64,000 bases of DNA from Blastocrithidia nonstop (Eukaryota > Euglenozoa > Kinetoplastea > Trypanosomatida > Trypanosomatidae): NCBI GenBank assembly GCA_028554745.1, contig JAQOTN010000016.1:124001-188000 (forward strand), given 5' to 3'. Shown here one piece after another: positions 1 through 12,453 of this stretch. The notes under the pieces were generated by a model. That model made no database searches and was not told the origin of the DNA. It was given only the letters and a program-made list of their open reading frames with translations. Each line of letters opens with the position of its first letter. The first letter of the stretch is position 1. Position numbers and translations under genes: made by a program.

Positions 1-125
1 GAAGAGCTTAAGAATAACATATATTTTATATTTGTACATATGATTGTATTCTGAGTGTTAACATATAATAAAGACATAATAATTTAAATAATTATTTTTT
101 TATTGTTAATTACTTTATGTTATGC

Positions 126-815
126 TTAAATCTTGTAGCGCCACAAATTGTGAAACATATTGCCTGCACTTTCACGCACAGTATACAAGAGTGTTGTGTA
201 ATCGAGTGTAGAAGTCAGCATATCGGCAAAACCGAAAAACATCATTGAGGCAATATTACCTCGCGCGTACTCGAGTGCCCAACACTCATCTGGCATCTTG
301 TACTGCTTTGCGGTGTGACGAGGCAAATAGTGTTGCATTCCTGCGGTGTACACCTATCTGTCTCCTACTCCAGGCAAGGCGGCTCATTGCTCACCATATA
401 AGATGGTGAAAAAGTCTTCTGCCATAAATCGACCTGTGTGACCCTACGTACCTACTCGTGTGCCAAAAATTATTAAATACTATGACAAGGAACAGTGCAG
501 AACCGTCATAGAACCCATTGCCCCTCCTGCGTTGTTAAACAGTCAGTGATGTGTATATTGGGTTGTAGACGGGTAGACCTACAAAACCTTCTTGATGACC
601 TATTACACAATCTCACTAGACGATGCCGTTGTCTTGTTGCCATCATTGTGCGCTTGTTCGTGCTTGGCATTAGCAGCAGCAATACCTTCTTTTGCGATTT
701 GCTGCAACATAACTGGATCGTACACCCAGTGTGAAGACTGATCAACGTACATGAAAAATGCGAACACCACTGCAATACAAAGTAGCGTGTAAACAATACA
801 GCGATAGGATTTCAT
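126..815 (-). CDS. ERG2: Sterol C8-C7 isomerase / sigma-1 receptor family (ERG2-like)
   Basis: 229-residue product, close to the 220-230 usual for ERG2/SIGMAR1. An N-terminal membrane anchor (about residues 6-24) is followed by the family core: 'NNAGGAMGSMTVLHCSLS', 'FGTRVGT-GHTG', 'AALPGVGD' and 'VYTAGMQHYLPRH', aligning with yeast Erg2 throughout. In-frame TAG codons fall where Erg2/sigma-1 have Glu (ASxxEYL, GTEGHSG, PEVYTPG), and in-frame TGA sits at the Trp/aromatic positions before 'LFNNAGG' and 'AALPG'. The family moves the sterol double bond from C8 to C7 in the ER during ergosterol synthesis, so an ER sterol-isomerase role is inferred. I chose the first ATG before the anchor. The C-terminal 'LWRYKI' is followed by TAA, with a second in-frame TAA one codon further. 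First gene of the minus-strand array from the left. Confidence 0.93.
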
Positions 816-2523
816 TGTCACAAGAATACCAAAAATAATTAATTGATTATTGGTAAAGTTTAGGCGAAAATGGATAGTGTATTTTAGTGTAAGTATGCAA
901 ATAAATTTTTAAGAATGAATAGAAAAGACAATATTATTAAATGAGTTTGTTCTTTGTTCGTGTGTGCTTATTTGTATTGTAATGAATGAAGGTGTCGAAT
1001 GCTATGAGTTAGTATGTAAATAAACAATTATTTTGGGGTTTTTTTGATCTGATAACTTATTTGCAACTGAAGACTAAAACGCAGAATTATAAAAAATTGA
1101 TAAAATGTGAAATCATTTATATTTTTTTTGTACAGACATTATGATATACAATTTTTTTAAAAACTATAATAATTAACTAATAAAGCGTTTTATCGAAAGA
1201 TAATATTTCATTTATTTTTAATTAAATATTAATATTATTGTAGTACCAAATAATAATAGAAAAAAAATACGTACAACAAAGTATGTTTAAACAATACAGA
1301 GGATAGAAACAAAGTAAATAATTGATGAAAAACTAAAATTTGTACTGGTATAGTAAAACAACAATTAATAAGACAGCGAAAAAAAAGCCTCTAACAATCC
1401 TAAAATAAAAAAATTAAGTATTTAATGTATATTGTCGCATGAATAAAATAAAGTTTGGAGGAACGTGTACTAACACAAAGGGTAAAGTAAGGTGAATTAT
1501 TATACTTCTACAAAGTATAAATATATATAAAATATTTAATAAACGTAATGTTATGTACAAGAAGAAAATAAAGTAAGGTATGTACGTATATTCGTTGACT
1601 AAGATGAATAATAATGTGTGGAAAAAAAGAAGTAATTGAGGACATCTATGTTTCTTAATTTACATATTTTCGTTAGAGTGTACACACTCGTGATTAGTAT
1701 AGTAGTAGAGATGATTGTATAAATTACAATAAGAAAGGGAAAAAAACAAATAATTATATGCAATAATTATATATTATTTGTAGTTGCATAAAAATAATCA
1801 AAGTAAAGTATAAGTAGAAGACAAAGTGTGAAACAATACAAATGATGCATTCACATATAAATTTTATGACTGACTATAATTTATATTTTATAAAATGTTA
1901 TATAATCAAGAAAGTATATTATTATTTTTGTGAAAGTGGTCATGATGTATATAGAATAAAAAAGAAGATGTTATACTGGTAAAACAGAAGATGCAAATAT
2001 ACAATTTCTAGTGAGCTACAAAAATATTAGTTTAATGCAAAGTCGCAATGAGGTACAAATGAATAAATATAATATCAAAAATAGCAATAAATACGTGCAA
2101 AGACGTTAAAGTTAGCCACGTGTTTATACACCGGCCATAAAACTGTGAAAACTCTTACTAAAAATAAATACAAATAGGCGCTAATTCATTTTATTTTTGA
2201 AGTTTTTTGAGAGAACATATTAGGATAATTCACAGTGCACATTTATTTTGTATGTATAGTACAAAATACTTGTGATTTAACGAAGGCGTGTGTATGTGTG
2301 TGTACATGTGTGTGTAATGATATATAAAAACTGTATACATAAAATAGTTTTGTACTTTAGTAGAAAAAGTAAAACTATAACTACGGAGATTTATTAGTGC
2401 ATAAATGCACACAAAAAAGATTCAAATGTTACAATGCACATAACTCTACAGTATAGTATTTTATTAGAGAGAAAGAAAAGTTCTTTACAATCAAAAGAAA
2501 TTAGTATTTATTTATATGAAAAT
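816..2523. other. AT-rich intergenic region
   Basis: About 1.7 kb of very AT-rich sequence between the ERG2-like gene and the end of the large kinase gene, with short homopolymer runs and a TG-rich patch near 2290-2315. I see no recognisable protein motif on either strand. It should contain the 3' UTR of the kinase and the 5' UTR and splice acceptor of the ERG2-like gene, but I cannot place these precisely. Confidence 0.6.
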
Positions 2524-4820
2524 TTATGAAATATCGTGGTACTCGTTCTGATCGGCTGTTTTAACCAGCATAGTCGATACTATTTGCTTATCATTCATTT
2601 TAATTATGTTTTTTCCACTAGTGCTATCCATCTACAACTACACAAAAGATTTACTGTGCATTTGACGTAACTTTGTTACAAATGCAGATGCTAACCTTTG
2701 CTGTGCATTGTTCACTTTGTTTAACGTATACACTACATCTACTGTGTTTGCCTAATTTATTCGTTGCTTGCTTTTATTGTCGAGATGTGTATTTCCACAC
2801 TTGTTTAATGTAGTTATTTGCCCGTTACTTGTATTTTCATTGTTATCGTTACTAGTCAGATGCAATTTGTTGTTCTTAACCTAAACGTCGTTAGCATCAT
2901 GTGTGAGATCGACAGGTGTTGGCTACTTTTACTACGATAACGCAGCATGCTCTTCAGCTTTTGACTAGGTAATAGGTGAAAGTTTATTGCTATTCTTACG
3001 TGCATGAACTCTGCGATTATCTGCGTATAATTTTTTGTCTTTATCATCTTTGCTTTTTTTACTAACTTTGATTTCATTGTTATTTGCACAACGTGCACGA
3101 TGCGTTGTTTTCTAATTGCATTAATACTGCTATCTTTATCCTTGTTATTGTTACTGTTATTGTTATTACCTTGGCGGATTTAATTTTTGTTAAAATGACT
3201 TTGAAGATGATGATGATTATGATGTAGCTGTTATGGTTGAAGTTGAAGATGTTAACATTTGTCAGGACGTGCTAAGCGGATGTAATTCGTTCATATGTTT
3301 ATTCTACATGGATGACAAACGATGCCTCTGTGGCAGCGGTAAAGGTGGCAACTCACGTGAGTTACGAGGATAGCGTATCGCTTGGCACGATGGTGGAACG
3401 AGTGCAAACGTAGAATGACCTATATGAGAGGTAACTAATCCGCATTTTTATGAGTATGTGCCTTATGTAGATGCAGATGTGGTAGCAGAGATAGAAGGAG
3501 TGCTTTGTGATAGCCTGTTTGACATTTTATTGTGAGTGTTTTACATTGACATTTGTGCGTCCTGATTTGTACTTGGCACTGCACACAAGTGTTCATCCTT
3601 TTTTGATGGTAGTTATAATGACGATTATGCCAAAGTGTGAGTCTACGGAAATGTAGACAGTGAAGTAGATGATGCATTGTCGTGTAATAAAAAAGAAGAA
3701 GAAGATGATGATGAAGATGCAATAGCAGCAGTAGGATGAGGAAGAGGAAGGGGACAGTCAAGAGGCTACAGTAGTGGTGGTCACGAGGACATTTGTAATG
3801 AGAGTGTGGTCAGTGAATTATTACATTTCTACTAAACTATGTCGTCTGTGTTGTTGTCTGTAATATCATTATTAACAATTGCATTAATGTCACCATCATC
3901 ACCACCACAACAACCACAACTATTACCATAATCATAACTGTTCTTAATATTACAAACTTTCGTTTTTTCTGCATTCCTGTCCTTGCTAGCACCTATAAGG
4001 CCAACACGCGTTTGCTTTAAATTTTTAGCACTTGACTTTTACAAATCAACATTGTGATTTTTTTACGATTAATGTAATTTGTTCTATTACATTACATTTT
4101 ATAAGTAAAAAGCTTAATTTTTTTGATGATGCTTACACTGAGTATTAGCAGTATATGGAAATGGTGTGTTTTGTATAGATGATAATGATGAAGAAGAGGG
4201 CATTTGCAAAGATTGTTGAAGTAACAAATCTTTTTTACCATTTTGTGCGTGAAAAGCAGTTTGCTTTGTCAAGTGTTGCAGTTTCAATTACTGTTACTAC
4301 TATTTACATAACATGTGAAACTAATTAAATCGACGTGCACATAGAAATCGTGCTTCGTTGCTGAAAAATGGATGGTGTAGTGCCTCCATCACAGTTAATC
4401 GATAGGCAGGTTCGTACTGCAGTAAGCGCGAGACCAGGTCAAGCCCACTACGACCTAAAACTTTCAGACTATTGTGTGCCTGCAGATACTTTTTCAATCG
4501 TCGTCGTACCTATAGCACATTTTATTACACTAATACTTTTGTATTTGTTGTTTACATTTACTGATCCTGTTTATTTTCGTCTTGTGAAGGTAAATTGTTG
4601 GATGCTTTTTACGTGTCATCAGTGATATTGTGGTTAACATAACTTTCCTTGTTATTGTTATTAACGGTATTGTTAACTATAGTAACGTGAGTATTATCAA
4701 AATTCGTATTTATTAATGTATAATCTTTTGCGTGTTTGTGTGCACTTTAGTTTTGTTTTTTGTCATTGAAGTTTATATTATTGAGACAACCGCTTTTTGT
4801 AATTGCAGCAGCAGTTGCAT

Positions 4821-4855
<35 letters not shown>

Positions 4856-7680
4856 TTGGTGTTAACAGTTTATTTGGTGTTACTATTGCTCTTACTCTCC
4901 CTATGAGACTTTTTGTTAAAATTAGCCTTCACAAGTTCGTTAGTGTCTGTTTAGTCAAAGTCAATTAGAGTCAGCAACAGTGACGGGCATGGGTATTGAT
5001 GTGCAGATGGGAAGTTGCGTTTGGTAGGTTTACCTAATCGTTTAAAAATACACTTTAGCTATTCATACTCGTTAAACGCACGAAATGGGGTAACCCCTAC
5101 CGCCATTTACAACAACACACAGCCAAGCGACCAGGCATCCGCGGTGTAGGTGTAATGCATGTTATTCAGTAAAACATCTGGTGGACGATATCACAGTGTA
5201 ACGGCAGGGTGTTTAAATTTTTTGACAGGAATGTCCTACACATGTGACAGACCAAAGTCACACAACTTGAGAATAAAATTTTATTTATTTTAACATGTTG
5301 TTTATTTCAATGCATGATGAATATGATTTATGCTGAGGCTTTTTGGGACTATTCTTTTGTTACTGTCGTTGCTTGAGTTAACTGACTTGTCGAACGCCGT
5401 TGATTTATTTTTATACGAATGCAAACTGTTCAATTATTTGTGTGAACTGACTTACTATAAAGAAAATATTTAGTTTTACTCATGTTAGAGATAAGACTAG
5501 GATGAAAGTATTTGCTTCTCTTGTATTTGTAAAGGCAACTGACGCTGTAGCAGTATATTTTCTGTCTTTAGATCGCAGTGAGAGATGTGTTGACTGTGTA
5601 AGAAGGCTAACGCAGAAGTTATCTATGTTGATCAACGTCGGTAAAGTACTTTGTCTGTTATCTTGTGCTACGGTAGGTGTTGTAGATATTGTCGTAAATT
5701 GCCCCCATCACAGAATTACATGATCAGATACACACTATTGTGTTCGTTATCAATAATCACATCACGCATTTGAACTATGTGTTACACACCACTTTGCATT
5801 AACTACTACGCAGCATCTACACAGTAGAACAAATCTTCATTACAAGACTGTAAGTACTAGTATTATTACTATAACTGTTACTGCTGCTTTCACTTAGACT
5901 AATACTTCTACTTCATTTACTCTTAACATTGCCTTTGCTAATAAACTAATTAGTTTTGGTATTATTTAATTTTTTTATTCTGTCGTGGCTTTGCCTCTTG
6001 GCACATTGGTTCAATGATATTACTTCTAGTTCAATGTTAATTATTTACAGTTTTATTGCTATCACTGTAAATCTTTGGATGTGCATTAAATTTTACATCA
6101 ATATGCAAGGAGTGTAATGTTGGTGACTTTTACAAACCTAATCGCGAGGTATTTTCTTGATTTGTAGCATTCGCTTTGCTATCACCTTTATTTTAAGGTT
6201 TTGTTATTGTCTTGCTTGATAATTCTTGTTACAATTTTTCAGCAACATACATCGCATCTTTGTTATTTTCTATGGGTTACATATTATTCTTTGCCTCAAC
6301 TGCATCATGATAATAATCTATCATATGACTAATCAAAGATAACTCTTATGTGTTTTTACACTACTTGTTCTCTTCACTTTCAAACTAATTTTGCTCTTAC
6401 AAGTTACACATATCATTACAGTTGTATTTTTACAGCGACTGCAAAGAAGTTGTATCAGCATTATTAATTTTGATATCTTTTGTTGTGATTGAAATATCAA
6501 TTGAGTCGTTTTGTAATGAAAATTAACACTATGAAAGCTGCGTTGGAAAGTAAAAAGTGTGAAGTGGATTGTACACTGCTTCGTTGCGCGCGTCTAGTGT
6601 ATTGTCACAATAATTCTACACATTGCTTTTACTATCAGGTAGACTGATAGTTTTATCAGTTTCGATTATAAATTTGCTCATATCTAAACTTTTCCTGTTG
6701 TCATTCTCAAAACAATGACTACGTGGAATAAACGTTAGCAAAGGTCTACTCTTAAGTGCAAAGTCAAACTACTTATTCTATCTACTCGTAAATTAATGAC
6801 TTATGTCACTTTTTACATGACTGCTCATTTAAACCATATTGTTGCTAGTATTACCAGTAGAAGTGTTTCTTCTTGTTGTTGTTAATGTTGTCGTTGTTGT
6901 TGCTGTTTTTGTTTTCGTTGGTGTGAAAGCTACTGGTAGAGTAATTTTAGAAGTTGAAGCAGTTGTGTCTATAGAGCAACGAACAAGCCGTCGTTTGGAT
7001 TTCATATAGTGTGTGTATTACTGTGCAATCTTGTGTAAAATCATGATTTCGTGAATGACGGACACATTAATGCCTGATGACTCGTATTTGTTTTACATTA
7101 TCTTGAGCGCCACTATATCAGATGTGACAAAGTGTGTAACTCCACATTGTCCGTTATTAAAATTAGTTTTGTTGTTTATGCTGTTGTTGTTGTTTTTATC
7201 TTAGTCATTGCTTAAGTGCTACAGATTGTTCGTGTAAACATATTTACTTTTGTCAAGATAAGGTGTAGCGTCAATAGCGTGTACTTTTGATTACCTCATT
7301 TGTTGCTACTTTGTAACGTCGCTTTAAACTGCATTTTAGTTTATTACTTTTGATTTCTTTACATTGCGCATGTGCATGTCTGTGTTGTTGCCCTGCATAT
7401 CCTTTTCTCTATCTTTATTGTCGTTGTAATTTGCATTATTGTATTGGTTATGCACCTTACCATTGTTAGACTTTGATTGCTACTGTGACTGACTTGTGCA
7501 TTTTTTGTTTTGTACAATTTATTATCATTATTTGTTCTATAAAAAGTCTTTGTTGCATTATTACTTATTGTAGCTTGATTGTTTAATGTCATAGGCACGA
7601 TACACAGCACCGTAATTGCCCTGTCCACTTTTGTCTTCTTTTCGATATCAATAACGTCCGCCAATCACAATAGAAGACAT
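2524..7680 (-). CDS. Giant CMGC (CDK-like) protein kinase with long insertions and tail
   Basis: 1718-residue open frame from ATG to TAA when TAA/TAG=Glu and TGA=Trp; glycine loop, catalytic loop, DFG and C-lobe are all in one frame. Kinase signatures: GQGNYGAVYRAYD (G19), hinge 'VYLIMEFCDGG', catalytic loop 'HCDLKTEN' (701-708), 'DFGLSH' (D808), 'VTLWYRPPDVLL' with Trp as TGA, 'DAWSLGCVLLEMAVG' with Glu as TAA, and a final 'HPFF' near residue 1100. The WYRPP box places it in CMGC, CDK-like. Oddities: Cys replaces Arg in HRD; several hundred Asn/Ser-rich residues separate the glycine loop from the alphaC region; about 100 residues separate the catalytic loop from DFG; a poly-Thr tract (ACT repeat, about 4823-4855) lies in the C-lobe; and a low-complexity tail of about 600 residues follows. 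I could not identify the beta3 lysine. The tail end is less certain than the kinase domain. Confidence 0.85.
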
Positions 7681-9032
7681 TATGAACAAGAGTCTTAAAG
7701 CAAAAAAAAAAAAGGAAGTAATTTATAGAACAATTTACAGATTACAAACTTATGAATGCAGGTGCTAATAATACTCTATATGTTATCAGAAATAAATTTT
7801 TTTTAAAAAAATTGATTACCTATAACAACTATAATACGCTAATAAATACTGACCTCTAACTGATATGTAATAGTATAAATGAAACGAATATCAGACAACA
7901 AAAAAACGCTGATTTTAAGGAAAATATTTGATGTCTACAAAAAAATGTGATTAATTAGAGTTTGTTAACATGCTATGGTACATCATAAGTGCGTGATTTT
8001 TAATACGATAGAAATAAACAACAAGAGGTGATAAATTTTATTTTGCTAGCATTCACTATGAAAAATTAAAAATTATGTACGTATAAAAAAATGCAATGAA
8101 TTACAACAAGGTGACAAAATATATAAATACACATATCAACTGATAGCTTTGTAAGATTATCACATTAACAAAATACATATATTTCATAAACTTTTGCAAG
8201 AAGATGTAAAATGCTAAAATGTATTCGTTCAAATATTTTGCTAACCGTTTTTATTTGCAATTTTTATACCTTGTATGCGGGTAATTCGACTTGTCGTTAA
8301 TATTAAATGGACGTATGTAGTGCAACTTTTTCACTTTCACAGAATGATGTGTACAGTTCAAAGACAACGTGTATCATTGGTATATAAACAATATGTTAAC
8401 AAAATAAATACATAAACTTTTATTACAAAGACCAAAACATCAATAACGTTATATTACACACAAAGAACAAATCACTGTAATTACTACTCCTCAGCAAGGC
8501 AAACTTCTCATAATTTTTTTTGTGTCTGTCTGCACAAGTGTTTTTGCTGTTCAAACAAGAGTTTTTGTAATGTTTACTTTTTTTCTGTCAAAAACTAAAT
8601 CACAATATTAGTAAATAGTCAATTGTAATATTACTTACATTGACTTGTGCTGTGGAAAAAAAAAAAGAGAGTTAACAAAGAGTTACGGACATACTCCATT
8701 CACTTCGTGTAGTATTAACATTAATAATAAGCGATGCAGTATACATTGATAGATTTCGTTAACAAAATACTGACATTGATAGTTATTTATACATGTGCAT
8801 CGTAGCCTCAAACAACTTTTTTTTTATCATTTGCTTTAGATAAACTTAGCAATAAAATAGAATGAATGACATACAAGATTTATTTTTCTTTATACAAATA
8901 GAACAAATAAAAAAATGGAAGACGACAATAGTGTATAGGTGATAAAGAAAAGGGTGAAAAAAATTTAAGTGTTCCTTCTTGTACGTTTATATTTATATAT
9001 TACTTTTACTAGCTTTATTTATTATATTAGTA
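7681..9032. other. AT-rich intergenic region
   Basis: About 1.35 kb between the GDI stop and the kinase start. Apart from the polypyrimidine tract at 7702-7718 and a purine run near 8655-8672 (pyrimidine-rich on the minus strand), I see no coding motif. Confidence 0.55.
7702..7718 (-). promoter_or_regulatory. Polypyrimidine tract / trans-splice acceptor of the CMGC kinase
   Basis: On the minus strand a run of T with CC lies about 25 nt before the kinase ATG, and the first AG after it (7694-7695) would leave a 5' UTR of about 13 nt. Polypyrimidine-AG is the known signal for spliced-leader addition in trypanosomatids; use of this site is inferred. Confidence 0.55.
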
Positions 9033-10373
9033 TTACTATGCTATAACTTCTTCTTTAGGCTTTTTCATTGTATCGAAGTTGTACGGTCTACCGTGAATAC
9101 GGTGAAATAAATCGAGAATATTAGCAGCAGCACTCTCAAAGTGTGTTGCAGCGTCGTAGCTATTACTAATGAAACATTTGCTATGTACTCCATCATCGGT
9201 CGGAGCGTACAACTAGGAGAGTGAGACAAACGTTTGCAACCTTGGGCCAATAATTTTCAACGCTGGTGCGATGTCAGCTTGCGGGTTTTGATAATTTTCC
9301 ACTACGGTGCTGATAATTACTACATACCTACCTTACGGACACACTTTATACTCATCACACAATTGTAAAATGTACATGTCATTGTGCCTTTTCAGTTCAC
9401 TTTGCGGGATGATAATCTGACACGACTTAGCCGCGGGTTTCAGATTGGGGATTGGGTGATCCATGATGGCAATACAACGAATCACTTTCCCACACGGTCG
9501 TACTCGATCAGGAAAATAAGACGGATCTCCAACCACTAATTTCGCATAAGCCTTCTTGCCATTACTCTCAATACAGCTAAACACACCATCGTCGTCAAAG
9601 TTAACCTTATCCACTGGTGTGTCTAACATATACGTCCCACCGTACACCGCACAGAGCCGTGAAAAGGCCTGAGGCAGCTCACCACTACCGTAGAGTGGGT
9701 AGAGAAATGGAGAAGTGCCATAGCTATAAAAGGATCGTTCATACAACTTACATCGCATTACGGTGTCAAAGGCGGCTCGTTGCAAGTAATCGTCGTTATT
9801 TTACAGTGCCACGGCATGTCCTACAAAGGTGATGGTGTCATTTCCTATACCGAATGCATCACATAGCTGACGCATAGTCATTTGCTTTAAGTTGTAACCT
9901 TTTCAGGTATTTTGGTTGGCCGGGTCGTATTGGTGCATAAACTGGAAGAACTTTGCCGCTCGACGCTTTTCAAAAAAGCCCATGAGTGGTGATGTTAGCG
10001 CCTACGTATCTGTAGACGGCACTTTAGCAATCTTGCCATCTTTCATCACAAACGCACAATCGATGAGCATAAATTACATATTGTAACGCTCTACCACCGT
10101 GGCACGCAAAATTTTCACAAGCTCACCAGCACACATGAGTACTTTAGGGATAAGATCTACATTATATAAGTGACTTTTGCCGAGTGACTATGGTGGGTTG
10201 CCCTTCTTGAACTTGTCAAATAACTGTTGCAAGTTTAGTGAGGCACTTTCACCTCCGTAGTACGGATTTCGATCTACGTGTAGCACTTTATACCCATTTG
10301 TGGACAGCAAACCGGACAAAACACACTCGATTAAACCTGTCCCACAAACAATAGCATCATACGTTTCTTCCAT
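9033..10373 (-). CDS. GDI1: Rab GDP-dissociation inhibitor (GDI)
   Basis: 446 residues, the normal GDI length. It begins '[20 protein letters not shown]' and contains '[17 protein letters not shown]' (FAD/GDI fold), '[16 protein letters not shown]', '[11 protein letters not shown]', '[17 protein letters not shown]', '[14 protein letters not shown]', '[11 protein letters not shown]' and '[10 protein letters not shown]', all in the order of yeast and animal GDI. GDI extracts prenylated GDP-bound Rabs from membranes and recycles them in the cytosol. In-frame TAG/TAA occur at Glu or variable positions (ST-x-E-AL; LSELY; PEGRYV-like), and one TGA sits at the Phe/aromatic position of 'KTFEG'. The reading ends with TAG then TAA. 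The annotated ATG is directly before the conserved 'EETYDAIV' N-terminus. Confidence 0.96.
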
Positions 10374-10527
10374 GATGGTTTCTTTCTTACTTATTTTTTT
10401 TCGTATATACAAACAAGAATATATCAAAAATCAGACAACTTATTTAAAAAAATTTGTATATGCAATATGTATACTTCAAATTAGCAAAGTTGTTGTTATA
10501 AGAATTTTCTGGCACTTTAATAAATAA

Positions 10528-10549
10528 AGGAAAAAAAAGGAAAAAAAAA
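10528..10549 (-). promoter_or_regulatory. Polypyrimidine tract upstream of GDI
   Basis: Two T-runs separated by CC on the minus strand, about 155 nt before the GDI ATG, with AG dinucleotides downstream. A candidate spliced-leader acceptor region by analogy with other trypanosomatids. Confidence 0.4.
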
Positions 10550-10824
10550 TTCTCGATAGTATACTCACAAGTAGAAAGAAAAACAAAAAAGGGTTATTGT
10601 TCTCCTGTCTTTCACAACATAAAAATTATCGCATATTTTACAAATATTTACATTAGTACTTGTATGAAAGTAAAAATAAGATTTTGTGATCTGTGAAATA
10701 TGTTCTGTACTATATAATAAACTATCTTTATCGTTATAATTATTTTGTTATTGTTGTAGTTGCATAAAGATATAAACTAACAAAATTCTTGTACACGAGT
10801 ACTTTATTTGTGTTGTTAAATAAT

Positions 10825-12453
10825 TTACTACGTCAACAATCCACGTCCGTTGCACGCTGGGCACACACTACCTTGTGTGCGACGAGATGAACAGCGCCTC
10901 GCCGCAGATGCCTGTCAGTCATGCCCACATAATGAACACAATCATCACACTTTGGTTTTGAAATCTTATTTATCGACCTGGTCAAGATGCAAGTCGCCAT
11001 TCTTGAGTGGGTGTCATTCTTGTAGCAGCAAACTATGTATTTGGTCTCAGTTTGCGGAACGTGACTTCTATGCTGTCATGCACGTTGGGCATTTGGCTTT
11101 ATCTTTCACCATATCACGCACCTTGGCAAGATAACTCTGATTACACACAGGACACATTCAATACACAGCTGTTTTGCTCTCCGCCTGCACGTTGTCTGGG
11201 GTGAGAAAAGGATCATTTTGTGCGTAGTCTCACAGTTTAGCCAATTATGGGTACAGTGTGGCTAAGCACGTCTTTTGCACACTATTACAGAATGGGCAAA
11301 CGCTTCGTAGTGTACACCGAACAAACACACCACACTTTCAAATTTGTAAACAGGCAGGGCATCTTCAGCTCGCTACTTATGCCGATGTCATTTACAAATG
11401 TTAAAGTGGAGTTGTGTTATTATCTGCTGCAGCAGTGTACTCGTAAGCGAGATCAGGGAAATGATCTTTGAGCAGTCTGCTATGAGTTTATGGTGCATCA
11501 ATTTTACTACCTTTACTTTTGCCCTTTTGTTCATTTTAATCACCAATGTCATCATAATCATCATTATCTTCATCAGCATCAGCATCATCAATATTTTCTT
11601 CGTCGCCTTTGCACTTATCATTATCTTCATTGTCACTCTCATCTGCTTCATTGTTATCATCGTCGTCTTGAAATGGACTCTTGTCAAGAGAACTACGTTA
11701 CTTTGTTTTACGTTTACTATTACTTAACGTAAAATGTTTTATTTTCTTTTACGTCAGCAAAGATTTTTTACTTTTGTGGGTGTGATTGACTGTACAGCTA
11801 TTACTATCAGTGAAAAAAAATTAGCTTTTACTTTGTTTGTTTTTCCTCTACTTGTTCTTGTCACTTTTACAAGTATTTATTGAAGGCATCATCTTGTTAA
11901 TTTAAGTATCTTCATCTTATTAATCTTATTGTTATTCTTTTTCACTACTGTCATTAGCGCAGACCTACTTATCATTATTTTCGTTTATAGCATTGTCACT
12001 CAAGAATTCATTGGGTTCAGTCGTGTCATACATTTACTAGTATTGCTGTTGATATCTTTGCTACTTCTTTTGGTGCTCATGTGTACTAGTAGCTTACGTC
12101 ATCTTTGTATTATTTTTCACATTATCATCTTTACACTATATTATTGAATTTTTTTATTTATGTTTTCGCATTTTATTTTTATTGATACGATTATCACCAA
12201 TTAATTTGCCTTTTTATACTTTTACGTAAGTTGATTAGTGTAATTGTTTACTTTTTATTGCCATTTTATTGTACAAGAGACTACTTGATGATATCAGCAA
12301 TTTGCCACTAAGATGAATAGTTTCACAATCACAAACTTGAGTTGAGTACAATAACGTGCAACGTGGTGAAATAGAATTAGTACATGCCTTTATACCGATT
12401 TGCATTATAGGACAAGTGACACGTGAACGCGCAGATATGCGTGACAGTATCAT
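10825..12453 (-). CDS. Acidic protein with treble-clef zinc-ribbon repeats (DUF4379-like)
   Basis: 542 residues read from the first ATG in frame. The N-terminal third has scattered Cys, a lysine-rich patch and a strongly acidic Asp/Glu/Asn stretch (about 11,520-11,680). The C-terminal part has at least three Cys4 repeats: 'WRCPAC...VCPFC', 'YWMCPVC...KCPTC' and 'VWWLCSLCGHDWQASAARRC' ending 'GSVCPAC', each preceded by a segment like 'LLQEWHPLKNGDL' or 'LWDYAQNDPFLTPDNV'. This W-x-C-xx-C-GH-x-W...CPxC pattern with an LxxEWHPxKNGxL linker is that of the zinc-ribbon family DUF4379 (PF14311), common in kinetoplastids. Trp in the linker and in 'VWWLC' is encoded by TGA. Function is unknown; nucleic-acid binding is only a guess. 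It ends TAG then TAA. Confidence 0.85.

Noticed and set aside
4823-4855. AGT/TAG trinucleotide run as a regulatory repeat or CRISPR-like array
   Set aside because: It lies in frame within the kinase and simply encodes poly-Thr on the minus strand.
11398-11727. Plus-strand open frame rich in Ile/Phe opposite the zinc-ribbon gene
   Set aside because: It is the complement of the Asp/Glu/Asn-rich acidic spacer (GAT/GAA read backwards as ATC/TTC).
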